From the NCBI GenBank assembly GCA_964035545.1, contig OZ037766.1, positions 15,392,722 through 15,456,721 on the forward strand: a stretch of 64,000 nt of DNA, written 5' to 3'. Positions 1 to 12,700 of the stretch are shown one piece after another. Position 1 is the stretch's first letter, and every line of letters starts with the position of its first letter. Source of the stretch: Bugula neritina. Its lineage: Eukaryota > Bryozoa > Gymnolaemata > Cheilostomatida > Bugulidae. The notes beneath the pieces are model-generated. The model was not told the DNA's origin and searched no databases. It saw only the letters and a list, made by a program, of their open reading frames with translations. The translations under genes and the position numbers were made by a program.

Positions 1-1610
1 ACTCAATTAATGCTTTTTGATAGCAGTCTTGGGCTAAAACCTGCACTGTTTATCTGGCTATCATGCCTTCATTTTTCAGTCAAGTCTTTGTCATTTTTGT
101 CTTTACATTTACAAATACATTGGTTTTTATATTTTGGTTTAGACCACTATGCAGTATGATAATGATGGAAAAAAAGTTTTGACTTTAGTCAAGTTTTTCT
201 TGCTAGGATCTTTGTTTTTGTCCAAATAAGCTATTTGGATTTACTTTTAATGAAGTGGGTAAAGTGAAATCAGTTGATATTTTTTATTACCACACTAGAG
301 GCACACTGGGGTCAATTTGGGTCATCATAAAACAAAGATTACTAAAGTTAATTGGTCCAACAATTTTATTAAATGCCGTTAGAAACTTACTGCAAGTGTT
401 AACTTCAAATGTTGACAGCATAGAATAGATTATAGTTAGGGTATAAAGGTTTAAAATTAAGTAAGATATAAAGTTTGTAAATAAAAAAATGTTCTTTTTT
501 TAGTGAAGAAAGTCATTGGTTTTAGAAGGTCATATTTAAACTGTAGAGTTATTACAGCTAGGGTTAAAATCTTGAGAATTTGATATATCAAGTTAAATGG
601 AGTTGTTCACCTAAATTCCTAAATAAAACATACTTAGATTTTATGTAACAGCTCCCTTCCCTCTCAGATCTTAAACTTTTGATGAGTTGAATTTCAACAA
701 GTTTTTATAACTTCAAAAAGATGCTTGCTTCTATATCATTGTTAAGAACTTAGGCGATAGCTGCAACATAAAAATAGATATCACAGAATGAATGGTGAAA
801 CATCTCTTACAAAATTACGAAACATGGCGTTACATAATTAGGCAACAACTTTTTAAGAATCTTGGTCAACTACCTTTCATCTATCTATTTTCTATTGCAT
901 AGAAATTTTCTGGGTTCCAATGGCTTATATATTATAATTATGATGGATATTGTCTCTATTAATTATTTTGCTTTTATTCAACACTCATCAATGTGAGCTA
1001 TTTCTCTAAAAAAGTAGACTGTTGTTGATAACGTTCTAAATTTATTGTGTTTTTGTTTTACTTCTGCTGCCTGTCAAAAGAAAAGATATTTTATTGTAGT
1101 TCTATAACATTTCCTGTACTTTGCTAGTATTATAAAAGCACCTACATGCGTATTATTGTAATTATTATAATAATTGTACTAATGTAATTATTGTAATCAT
1201 TACAATACTGGTATTAGAGCAGATTACTCACTTTTTTAAATTTTTTTTCCTGCAAATAAATTAATTGTTGATAGTAAGCAGTAGAAGTTGCCATAGTGAT
1301 GTTAAATTCCAGTCCATTCCGGTTGGAATGCTTCTATCTAATTACTCTAATGTATAAATTTATAAAACATTGCTTGTATATTTACTGTTTTTGATATAGG
1401 TGATGAGTTAATAGAAAATACATTTGACTATAGATATTTCTACTGATATTTAATGCTCCCTTAGACAAAGTCATGTTTTGCCATTTTGAAAACTGCTGAC
1501 TCTAATATGAATTTTTGTCAATGATATAATTAAGTCATGGTAATATCATTAAACCAAAGTAGAACTTCAGCCTATTAATGTTATGCTTCAACTATATTGT
1601 TCCATTACAG
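1..1610. other. Upstream or 5' intron sequence, no gene recognised
   Basis: AT-rich sequence with no open frame or domain that I can support. A splice acceptor (pyrimidines then TTACAG) closes the stretch at 1610, so it is most likely an intron of the RNF213-like gene whose first exon or exons lie further left. I cannot point to a promoter or a translation start here. A short ATAAT/ATTAT-rich, partly self-complementary patch lies around 1150-1205. Confidence 0.5.
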
Positions 1611-4600
1611 ATAAAGAGAACCAAAATTGTGTTATTTACGATGGAGTGATTCAACTGAAACCTGAGTCAACTGGGAATGTTGTTAGCCAGTTTTTCAAGT
1701 CACTTAAAAAAGTATTCAGTGGGCCTTCACACAAGTCTAATGAAAGCGCATTAGCATATGGATACAGAGCTATGATGCCTGCTTGGATTGATAGTGTAAC
1801 TGGAGGAGTTACTGTAAAAGAATTGAGTGTTCAAATTCGTGCTGTCTCAAGCAGGCAATATGGTCTTTTCACTGGTTTCATGGATCTTTACAATGATCAT
1901 GACCATACCAAAAAGGAATGGGCTCGAAGCTCCATTGACCATGTTAGTCCCCAAATACATTACTCAAATACTGTCGAGTAAGGGTGCTTTTGAATTCCCT
2001 GCAATTAGCGTTGTGTTTTATGTGTATAGAAATATTTATTGTCGCAGACTGAAAGAAAATAGCAATGTGAAAAGAAGTATATATCGTAAGTTATAAGTGT
2101 GAGACGGAAGTGTGGATAAGTGAAAAATGCTGGGTTTTTATACTAGTCAAAAAGGTTAGCTTTTGTGTAGTAGCTATAATTAACCTGAAAAAAGGATAAT
2201 GTAGCTGGCATAGCTGAGATGATGTGTAAAAAGCTATCATGCTTTAGGGAAAAGCTTTCCCAGCTTATGTAAAGTCCCAACAATTAGGCTACTCAACAGT
2301 AAGAAACTGAGCTAATTCATCAATGAGCCCCAGTAGGCTAAAAGTAGGATATCCGCACCCTAATTTTGGCAACTCTCTACCTTTAGCAATTCTCCACTAC
2401 TAAATTATTCCACGAGTTCAAAAGTCTATTATTGTTAGATTATGAGAAATTGGTATTAGTTGATCATTTTGTGCTATATTTATATAGAGATTAAATTTAG
2501 GCTATTTGAACTTAAATACTTTTATATTTTATTTATTCATTCAGCGTAATAGATGCTTCTCCGGTTTCAAAGCACATAAGTTTTGACAAAAACTGGTGGT
2601 CAAACCTGTTGAATTAAAGCCAGATTAAAGCAGCCGATTAAAGTTGTCAATTTATAGCCAGTTTTTTAGATAAACTTTTGCTAACTTCAAACTTTTTACA
2701 TAAACGCAATGCCTAATGATTTACAAAAGAAACCTGTAATACTTGCTAGAATTAATTTAAAGCTACCGTCAATCTAAGAAATATCAGTAGTAATTGTAGT
2801 AGTAAATGTTTATTTTTTGACTGTAATAAAACATTTTGCAGAAAAATGAGATTTACATGTAAATCTATTTTAGGCTAAAACTTCTCCCTTGGTTTGCTCA
2901 AAAACATAGGTTATTGAAAGCTTTTTAAAGATGAATTATTAAATTAACTTTTAGTTCAAATTCGGATTTGGCCTGTGTTCTACAAAATTTATGATACACT
3001 ATTTGCATCACTTAACCTGTTTTAGCTTGTTTATCTTTGTAGCTAACTGCTGGCTATTTACTGCAATTTCTGAAAAAGCAAAAAGTGTTGCTTGCCTCAT
3101 CAGATTTTGTGACTGGTTCAACCTATGCCTCACTTGTTGGAATTTTGTCAACCAGCACTTTCCAATACACAGATTTTTCACCATTCAAGAGAGATACAAA
3201 TGATTATGTAGAAGTTATCAAGCTAACTATGGCCAAATTTCCTGGAACGAATGCAATCGGAGAATTCCGAAAGGCTATATCTTCTACTGATGAAAACTTT
3301 TTCAGGTGCTTCAGTATTTTTTAAATGCACTCCTACTTAATGTCAAACTGCATACATTTCATTTGCTTAGGATGATGCGATTTAAAAAGTCTGCATTTTT
3401 TTCAAAGTTAGATTAAACTACTAAACCATACAGTTAATGTGTAATTTGTGAAATCTATTATTTTGCCAAAGTATATATATTTTCTGCTGTTAGGGTACAC
3501 AAAAGTGCCCTAAATATAGTCCAAGGGTAGTAGCAGAATTATGATGATTATACAACTGGTGTGCTTTTTCTGATTTGATGAGGGCCAAGAGGTGTGACCA
3601 TCCTGTTTTTAATGTTGTTTTCTTCCCCAGCTTTGAACTTTGCTCAACTTTTGTATTTTCTTATTACACTATTGTAAAATGATTTGTTCTACAAGCAGCT
3701 CCAAGTTGAAGGCAACTGAGTGCAGTAGATTGGGGGGGGTCTCTCTAGTTTTTTTCTTATCTCCCCAAACCACTTGTAAAGTGAAGTGGTTTGGGAAATA
3801 AAAACTAAGGAACCAGCAAACTGCTGCACTCAGTCACCCCCAACTTGGAGCTGCTTACAGAACTAATCATTGTACTACATTTAACTCTGCAATAAAACAC
3901 ACATGTGAGCGAATATATAGTTTTATACAATGTTGATTGCATTAATTAAAGTATTAAATGTTTTTGAATGACTGAAGCAGGTAGCAGATTTAATTTAAGT
4001 TTAATTTAAATAATTCTTCCACCAATAAGTTAATTAACCTATTAACTTATTGCGTCACTTTGTTCAAATGAAAAACTGTTAACATGTTTGCATTATTCTG
4101 TGTGCCCTTTAGGACATTGGCAAATCGTTTGCTGAAGATTATGGAACATCTTCAATCGCTTGTGGTGCATGAAACTACCTGGATACGTCTGATCCCTCTT
4201 TTACACATGCTGTCTGGAGAAGACAATATTCACCATCAGACAGACAACTATAACTCTGATAGTTGGTGGGGTGTCACTGAACTCCGAAATCTGGTAGATA
4301 GAAACAAAGGCTTTTATTCAACCAGGCATGTATGCATATAAACATTCATATGTGCCAATTATTGAAGTCTATGTACAAAAAGAAGCAAAATGGGGAGGTC
4401 AAAGCAGTTTTATCAAGATTAGTAGAGTTTTTTCCTGCATGTTGCCTTTGTGCTTGTAGCCAATATGGCAGTGAACACATTTCAGACCACTGTAAAAAAT
4501 TTATTGCTCAGTATCTGAGCATAGCAAAGGAAGCAGCCGTGGTCTAGGGGTTATAGCGTTTGCTTCATAAGCAAGAAGTCATGGGTTTAAGCCCCAGCAA

Positions 4601-6702
4601 AGGCCATCAGTGATGTTAGGAAGAGCATCCAGTCATAATTGCCCCATCTGAATAAGTCCTTGGCCTGATTTAACATAAAAGCCCTTTCTATCAGGGGTCT
4701 TCCCATGGGGTTGGAAACTATAAACTTGCGTGAGTCTTTTTTATCTGAGCATAGCACCGTCAAGGTTCTGCTTCTTACTCTTGACTCTGTTAATCTGTAC
4801 AGTTTGCTTTGATTCAGATAGCTGCTTTATTTTATGTGTTGAAGATGTCAGCAGTTTAAAATGAATCAGCAGATGAAGTTAACTATTACAGAATTTACAG
4901 CTTTTTTATAGTTAAATATGTATATTGGAAAAAACTGTTACTCAATAATGAAGGTAGTCATAAAAATTAATATGATTCAAGTACTTGAAATTAGTTACAT
5001 AAGAGCAAGACTAATATTGCATTTCTTTTGACAATTCTACAGGTGATAATTTGTTTTCTCACTTAGCAGCATGAGTTGCCTGTTTTTTGAACTTGTAAGC
5101 CGGTCTTGTGATTATTGTGTGTTGCAGCATAAATGTTAACAACAATCGGTATTATTTCTATTATTCTGCTCATATTGAGCTCTACAGCAATGTCACAAGC
5201 AGCTGAGCTAAAATACTTTCTGGTACATATTTTTGAAGTAATTGGTAGGATATCTTTCAGTGGGAAATGGAAAACTTGGTACACCTGGTTAAGGCCATTC
5301 TTCCCTTCTATAAAGATGCTGCCATATACCTTCCTTGCTCTCCTGACAGCAGATCAACTGTTGAACCTTCTAGAAAAAGCTGATGATGATGCAATAAGAT
5401 GCCTCCCTCTGGATGGCGTTCTGGCTTGTGCTCTCTATCACCTAAAAGCTTCAAAGGTTCATCAGTTTTACCAAAGCACTGTTGCATTGATTTTTGCCAT
5501 ACAAATTTCAATCAATCTTAGTTTAAAATAACTTTAAGTTTATTGCCAATTGGTGTGTGTTATAAAGCTTCATTGTGATCCTATTAATTTCAGGTTATTG
5601 TTTTGTAGAATAAAGGAGAGATTGTTGATAAACTATTTGGTTTTGTCCACTCAACTAAGCGAGTATTAAAAGGGTAAGCTAAAAAATGACAGTTTGTGTA
5701 GTTTTTCTCTATATGTAGCTTATTTACTACTGATTTCAGATTTTGCTGAAGTTTTTTTAATGTTATGAATAAATTATTTAATAAAATTAGGTTATATTAG
5801 TAAAAATTCTCTTATAAAGGCATGCTCATGAAATAAAATGTATATAAAGTAAAACGTTTTAATGGCTAATGCAGGTCATTTAGGGCTGCTTATCATAACA
5901 GTCCTGGAGTACTCAATATTAGAGCTAATCACAAGCAACACTCAGTATTTTACACAGACTGGGGCAACTAGCATTGACTTTGGTGAATGCAATCAAATCT
6001 TCAAAAACGTAAACTTTTCCAGTTAATGGCAAATGATAGACCAGTGAAGTAGGATCAGACTGCTTAATTAACAATTTTAAGAACAGTGAATAATTGTTGC
6101 TGTTTTGTAGCATTTTCTGTGACAATGTGTTTGGCAGCATGCGTCATTAGTTGATTAAGTCCAACTGTAAAGTAAAAGTTAAAAATAACTTTAATTGCTT
6201 AGCTCATACCAACCTACTCATTTTGTTACAGATGGCGCCATGTTTTATTAAAAATTTCTATAACATGTTTTTTATGATATTTGCCTCACACACCTGCAAA
6301 CACACGCACCAGCACATCAACACTTGAATGTTTTCTAAATATCATTAACTTACTTTTAACTGTTTTCTAAACCACATATTAAGCTAAGGTTAGTAAGTCA
6401 ATGCTATTTTTGTTTGTAGGCTGTTGTCTGGTGGTGTATCTATGAGAACAATGTCAGAAATTTTATGCCAAGTTCAGCCTTCCTTCTCTCAATTTAAGGA
6501 AAATCCTTTAAGCCTTGGCTTATTTAGTGCTATAGGCACTCAACTTCTCCTGCTGAACTACCAGGATTTTGATGAAACAGAACCTCTGCTAGTTCCTTTG
6601 GAGAACTTTTGCCTCAAACTTACTTCAGTTCTCAGCAATACATTTTACAGTAGCTATAAGCCTACATACAACACTGAGAAACTGGGAAAATGTGAACTGA
6701 AG
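1611..6702 (+). CDS. RNF213: RNF213-like, exons 1-6 (N-terminal region, provisional)
   Basis: Exons: 1611-1942, 3043-3305, 4113-4329, 5188-5456, 5609-5673, 6420-6702. They encode about 475 residues of mostly helical sequence. Recognisable stretches are LLASSDFVTGSTYASLVGIL and, in exon 3, TTWIRLIPLLHMLSG, which resembles the N-terminal part of RNF213 where a helical stalk precedes the AAA ring. Exon 1 could end at 1942 (GTTAGT, phase matches exon 2) or at 1977 (stronger GTAAGG, phase does not match). The exon 3/4 join is not phase-consistent with the sites I chose, so a site is wrong or an exon is missing. Exons 4 to 6 join cleanly. A start codon inside exon 1 is unlikely because an acceptor precedes it. 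Confidence 0.7.
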
Positions 6703-9700
6703 GTATGATAAACCCTTTTCACAAGTCCCTTTAGGCCTTAGGGGCATTTATAATTTGAAGTTGTCGCCTCCATTGTAGCACAAACTCTTCAAAGTATAGT
6801 TACTTGAACATACTAATATAGATGAGCCTGTTAGCATATTAATTACTGTTCTAAAATGTATATGCTTCTTTTTACTGTTCTCTAAATATTTTCATTAACT
6901 TGCAGGCATGCCCTGTAAACAAATGCTTTTAAAGCATATACCTACTGTGTTTGACATTTTTAGATCAGATGTTGTTTGATATTACATATTTAATCTATCT
7001 ATTTTAATACAAATTTTTATATTTGTGATAATATTTTTGGTAAAAATATATGAATTTAGATGGTCGGGCAGCCTAGTTAGTTTCATAGTATAGGTGTGTA
7101 AGTATGTGAAGATGTTAATACAGATGAGCCAGTGCCTTCATAAATTGCAGGCATGTGTTCCAACCCATAATTTGGATCATTTAGATTTTAGTTAGGCAAA
7201 GCTGGCTATTGTAGCTATATAATAACCAACTCTGTATTGTATGCCATATTATTATTATCCAAAGAGTTGGAAGGTCAACAAATTTAAATAGAGTGGCGAC
7301 AGCCAGCAAAACAAATAATTAGTGGAATTTATATGACAGCTGCCAGCTTCATTCAGCATTGCTCAAAACCAAAACCCCATAAATTCTTTGAAGTTTTTTT
7401 TTCAAATTCATCAAAACAGCTTTTTTTAAATTTTTTTGAAACTGCTAATAAATGCTTATGCCAAAATATTTATCTCAAAAAAAAGAAACTCTTGCTAGCA
7501 ATAGTCTTCACACAAACCTTAAATTTCTACTGATTTTATGTGCTTTCTTTCCACCATGGAGGTTCCCCCATAGACCTGGTGGGAGAAGATAATTTCAAAT
7601 TATAAATACCCCTAAGGGACTTGTGAAAAGGGTCTATTATGTAGACTATTATACTAGACAGTAACATTTGATTATTTAACTCAATTATTTACGTCATGAT
7701 GAATTTACTTGCAATACGGTTTAGAATTTTTCATTTGGTCAAATTTATGTGTTTTTTCTTTTAAATTATTGCAGATCTTTTTATGTAAGATTTTCCGGTG
7801 GAGTGGAATGGAACCTGTCATTATTTTGGAGTTTGTTACTCATTTTGGAGTATTTAGGAACTATTTTTTTGTTCAATAAGTTAAAAGAAAGACAGTTTTT
7901 TAGCTTCTGTTTTGCTAGAGTTGTTAATTCAAATTTTACCACACATTTGCTATCATAGTTGCATCCTTTATCACAACAGTTTTTCTGCCAAATTACATTT
8001 ATTATTTTTACTATATCGATAGTTTTCTGCTTCATCCATGCGAATTCGATTACCACAAACATCACAAGTATGAGTATGAGCAGTACTATTGTTACCTAGA
8101 AGTTTGAAAAGTTGTGTAATATTTAAACTGCTCATTTAATTGCAACAGTTTTCTCTAAAAGTATTTTATTAATATTGGTTATACTGGTTGCAGATCTGGA
8201 CTGCTCTTTTTGAATGTTCATCTCACTGTGAGGTAGATAAACTAGAGAAATGGTGGATGACGATGTGTCAAGAAAGTTTCAAAAGAAGACTCCATGAGGT
8301 ATAAAATTGTTCACAATCATCATAGTGGCTACTTCCACCTAGTAATGGTTATAAGTCACCTACTTGGTTGTCACTGCTATGTCTTTTGTAGGCCTCTACT
8401 TCTAGCAATGAGGTTCTTCTGGTGAATCTGTACTGTGAGAATGATTTCAGTATAACTGCAATGGAAGAAGTGACAGCTGAGTTAGCTCTTTCTGTGGCAG
8501 AGCATGTTTTGAAGGTGAATATTAAAAATCTGTTTAACTTATTACAGTAGATGTAGTTTTACGAGTTATTTATGGTCTTAACTATTTAAAGGTTAATTAT
8601 CTTTGAATTATATTTGTTGAGATTTTGCATGAAGGGCATTAAAAATTGTTTGTTCCTTTTTGCTATCTTTATATCAACTTTTTATTATTTTTTTGGTGTC
8701 TACGTACACCCTCACAGATACACCCACTCACACATAACACACTGACGCACAGTTTTTGCTTATTTTCTAAATTTCTATAATGTATAATTAATGGTCACTT
8801 AAAACCAGAATGAGTCGTTTGAATTTTCATATCCAATATGTTTGCATACTTGTAATAAGTTTATGGGGCTCGTATTTCAACAAACTTTTATATGCAATAG
8901 CAATAGATGTATAATCATTTCCATAGATCTCAATGCGCAATTTTTTTTATAAATCATCAAATTGGATATTTTTATGAAAGTTCTATAAAATGGCACTGGG
9001 TATCGTTTTAATTTTTATGTCAATCCTTTGTTTAAAAATTGTTTGTATGCCAATGCATTACTATTGTCTGTAAAAGTTGAATAAATTGATAAAGATATCA
9101 CTCAATCTACCAATAACTTTTGTTGAAGTGTCCTGAAGCATACACAGCCTCTGCAGTGCCAGAAAAAATTGGTAAGCTAGTCAACAGAGCCTTGACTAGT
9201 TCTTGGGATGAAAAAGACGAGACTAGTATGGGAATAGTGAGAAATGTAGTCAACTGGGGGAGCTTTCTTTCCGTTTGGAAATTTTTTCGTATGTTTGCCA
9301 GTGCTATTTGAACCTAATAAAATGTCATTTAAATTGATGTCGTCTATAATGATGCATAGTGTTTTTAATGAGGAAATTTTAATGCTAGAAAACGAAACAC
9401 ATTTTTGTTGAAATTCAAATTTTGTATAAAGTTGCCTTTATACCTTCACGATTTTCGGTCAGAATTTTAATTTCTCCGAGTTGCATTGCATTGTAAAAGC
9501 CACTCGTAAAAATTTTTGTACTGTGATAACTTAATCGGCCAATTTTTTGAATAGGAGTAATAACTCCTTGTAAATATCGTTATTTAGTTATTACTTTGGC
9601 GATTAGACATCGTACTTATACGGTTATAATTATATAGCCTACGCCTTCTCAATTATCGCTTTTATGCTGTTCGCTTCACTAATTAACGACGTTTACAAAG

Positions 9701-12700
9701 GGCATCAAATAGCTATTATGCGAGTCAAATTTCAATTTCAGAAAGTGAGCAACCGCATCAATATGATTTCAACGAGTTTCAGTTTGACTATAAAGGGGTA
9801 CCCGGACAAGCATTATTAACTTAAACTCGGTAATTTTTTCAGCAGAGGTATAAACGCAACTTTAGCCTATTTTTCTACTCTACTATGAACACTAGTCTGT
9901 GCTGTATTGCATTAAATCTGCGTTTACTGTCTTATAAATTACCTAAATTCTACTGCAGATACCATTTCTGAGAGGCAGAAATCCACAATTAGTGACTTGA
10001 ACACAGAAAGGTTAATTCAATCGGCTTCAGCTGTAGAATATGTTCTCAACCAATTGTTGGACAGATCCATAACCACCAAAGATTTTGAGTTTCTCTACGG
10101 TGAACAAGACAAACTCCTAAGTTTATGTGATGTCACTAGATTCAACACACCTCAAGGGAGAGAATCTGTAAAATCAGCCTTTGCAGAACGTCGCAGAGAA
10201 CTTCAACTGTTCACGAAGTTTAGCAGGGAGCTACAAAGCTTCTGGGGACCATGTGAAGCATATGTAACAGGTGGATAATTTCTAGAACAATTGACTTGCC
10301 AGATTTGCTTTAGCATGTTATTTCGTGAGGCTCTGCAACAGTTTTAATCAATAGGGTATTTATTTATGTACATGTGTGTATGTGTGCGTGTGTATCTTAA
10401 TTTGTGGACAGCAGCTTTTTTTGGGATTTATCCCCTCATCATCCCAAAACAGAGTACCATGGCCCACACCTTCGAAATAGTAGAAACTTAGATTTCTACT
10501 AAAACATATTTAAAATGTGTGTAAACTCAAGCCATAGTGCTCAAGTGACTCTAGGGGGTCACCTAGGAGTCACGAGCCTTGCAAAGTGCTAGTATCTTGA
10601 GTTTGTGACCATGGTGAGAGTATTCAATCACTGGCTGTCATTGCTGGTCATAATGTTTATAGAGAGAGATTCTGTCAATGCATGGCTTAATCAAGATAAT
10701 AGTGCGAGGAAGATTAGCCAACTGGTGGCATTGAATCCTGACTCAGTGGTATGTGACTGCATATCTGACAGAGTACGGCATTTACTGAAGGATTTCAATA
10801 CACGAAAGGAAATACACCTGTTCTTTGAGATCTACAAGAATAAACTTCAGAAGCCACCATTGAAAAATCTGGAGAAAGTTGTTGATATTTATCACGAGTC
10901 TGTGAAAGAGTACGAGAGATATGTGCAACAACTAGCCACTGGTAGGCGCTTATAATTTAAACATCGTTTACATATGTAGGTATTTATTATACTAAACCTA
11001 AAGCCAAGAGTTGTAATTCATTGCAAAACAGTCCAAAGTGTTGACTTGAGATATTAAAGTGTTATTGAAAACAAGTTTGTCACTTGCGGTGATATTTAAG
11101 CTTGCATACATGTTGTGAATACCAAAACTGAGTGCTGAGTTTGTTACCAGTTACTTTTTGATTAACATCCAATGATTAATGAGTTTGATTTTATACAAAT
11201 TTTTGAAAGACCAAAGATATTTTTAAAAAAATTGCTACTTTATAGTCAATTTTTAGACATTCAAAAAAAGAATTATTGAAAGTTCAATTCAAACAACTGT
11301 TAAAAATTCACTAAACCCTTTCATTTTCATACAGCATATGCTTTGCTGAATAAAAATCATCTTTGAAAGTATTGTTGTGTCCTACATTTGCATGTGTCTT
11401 AATTCATGCTTCTTTACTGGTCATTAGGTTCATGCAGCATCAGAATGTTGGAAAAGTTGAAGAAGGAGTTTTTTGAAGGCAGTCTAGACAAACTGAAGGA
11501 AGAGCTTGGTAACATGCTCGATGCCAACAGCTTGGCTCAACGAAGGAAACAGATTGAGCTGTGTGCTAATCTTGACCAGTATCACCATGGTGCTAACGTT
11601 ATGCTTAAACTGCGAGATATGTACAAACTCAAGGGTGACTTCACTGATATGGAGAAAGTTGTTCAATCTGTAAGCCTAACTTTATCAATGTTTATCTCAG
11701 TTTTTAACTGTATGTATTGTGGTTTTACATATTCATATTTGTATAAAATATTGTTATTGTAAATGAAATTTGATGTTCATAAAAGTATAGGTATTGAACC
11801 TCTCACCATTTTAGAAAAACAAAGAACTTCAACTGAAGGAAATCGGCGAGAATATGCTAAAGAGTGCTAAGAGAATCAAGAATATCCCTGCATCACATAT
11901 TGATTGTCTAAAGGCCTTTCAACAATGTGGAGATTTTATTGCATGGGTTCGTGCTGAAGTCAAAGGTAAAAGTTTAAATTGATTTGAGATTATAACTTCA
12001 GGTACATGGTTTTGTAACGTTTATTCAATCAAACCGCTGATGTAGTAAACATAGTTTCAGCTATCGCGCAAACTAAATGAGTACGTCATCTCTCAATTAC
12101 AGAAAAAGACGTGAACAATTTTGTGGACCTTGCGAGCAGCACGCTGGGAGAGAGTGATGAGGCTGCTTATAAGATACGCTCTCTACTCAGTGCCTTGGAT
12201 GGCTACCGCCCACTTATATACCATCTCAATGAAAATCTGGACTATAGAAAGTTCATGGATTTGTGTGAGAAAGTGTGGAACACTTTGAAGGAAAATAAAC
12301 ATCTTGTTCGAAACTTGGTATGCCAACTAAATAATATATTATAGTGTAGAATTGTTGAGATAGTAATATTTTTGGTGTCGCTTTGTTCTTCATTATTTCT
12401 CTTTTATTTTATAAGACTAGCTGGTATTACTTGGACGAGTTTGTTTATTTCTATCATAAGCTATTAATGACTCACAAATGATTTTATTTCAAATTCCAAC
12501 CAGGACATAATACTTATAGTTAGTATTATGTTACACAATTATTATATTCAAATTGAAGTTGTAATTTCAAATCCTGTTTCATGCCAATGTTTTAGAGAGA
12601 TTCAGCCCAAGAGTTGGAATATTGGAAGAAGGTCAAGGACCATTTTATCAAAGTTGAGATACACTCTATTGACCAGGCCTCGTCTATTAACAGCACCGGG

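Noticed and set aside
5308-5511. - strand frames opposite RNF213-like exons (for example 5308-5511, 23323-23526, 48672-48875)
   Set aside because: Shadows of the + strand coding exons, without domains or splice support.
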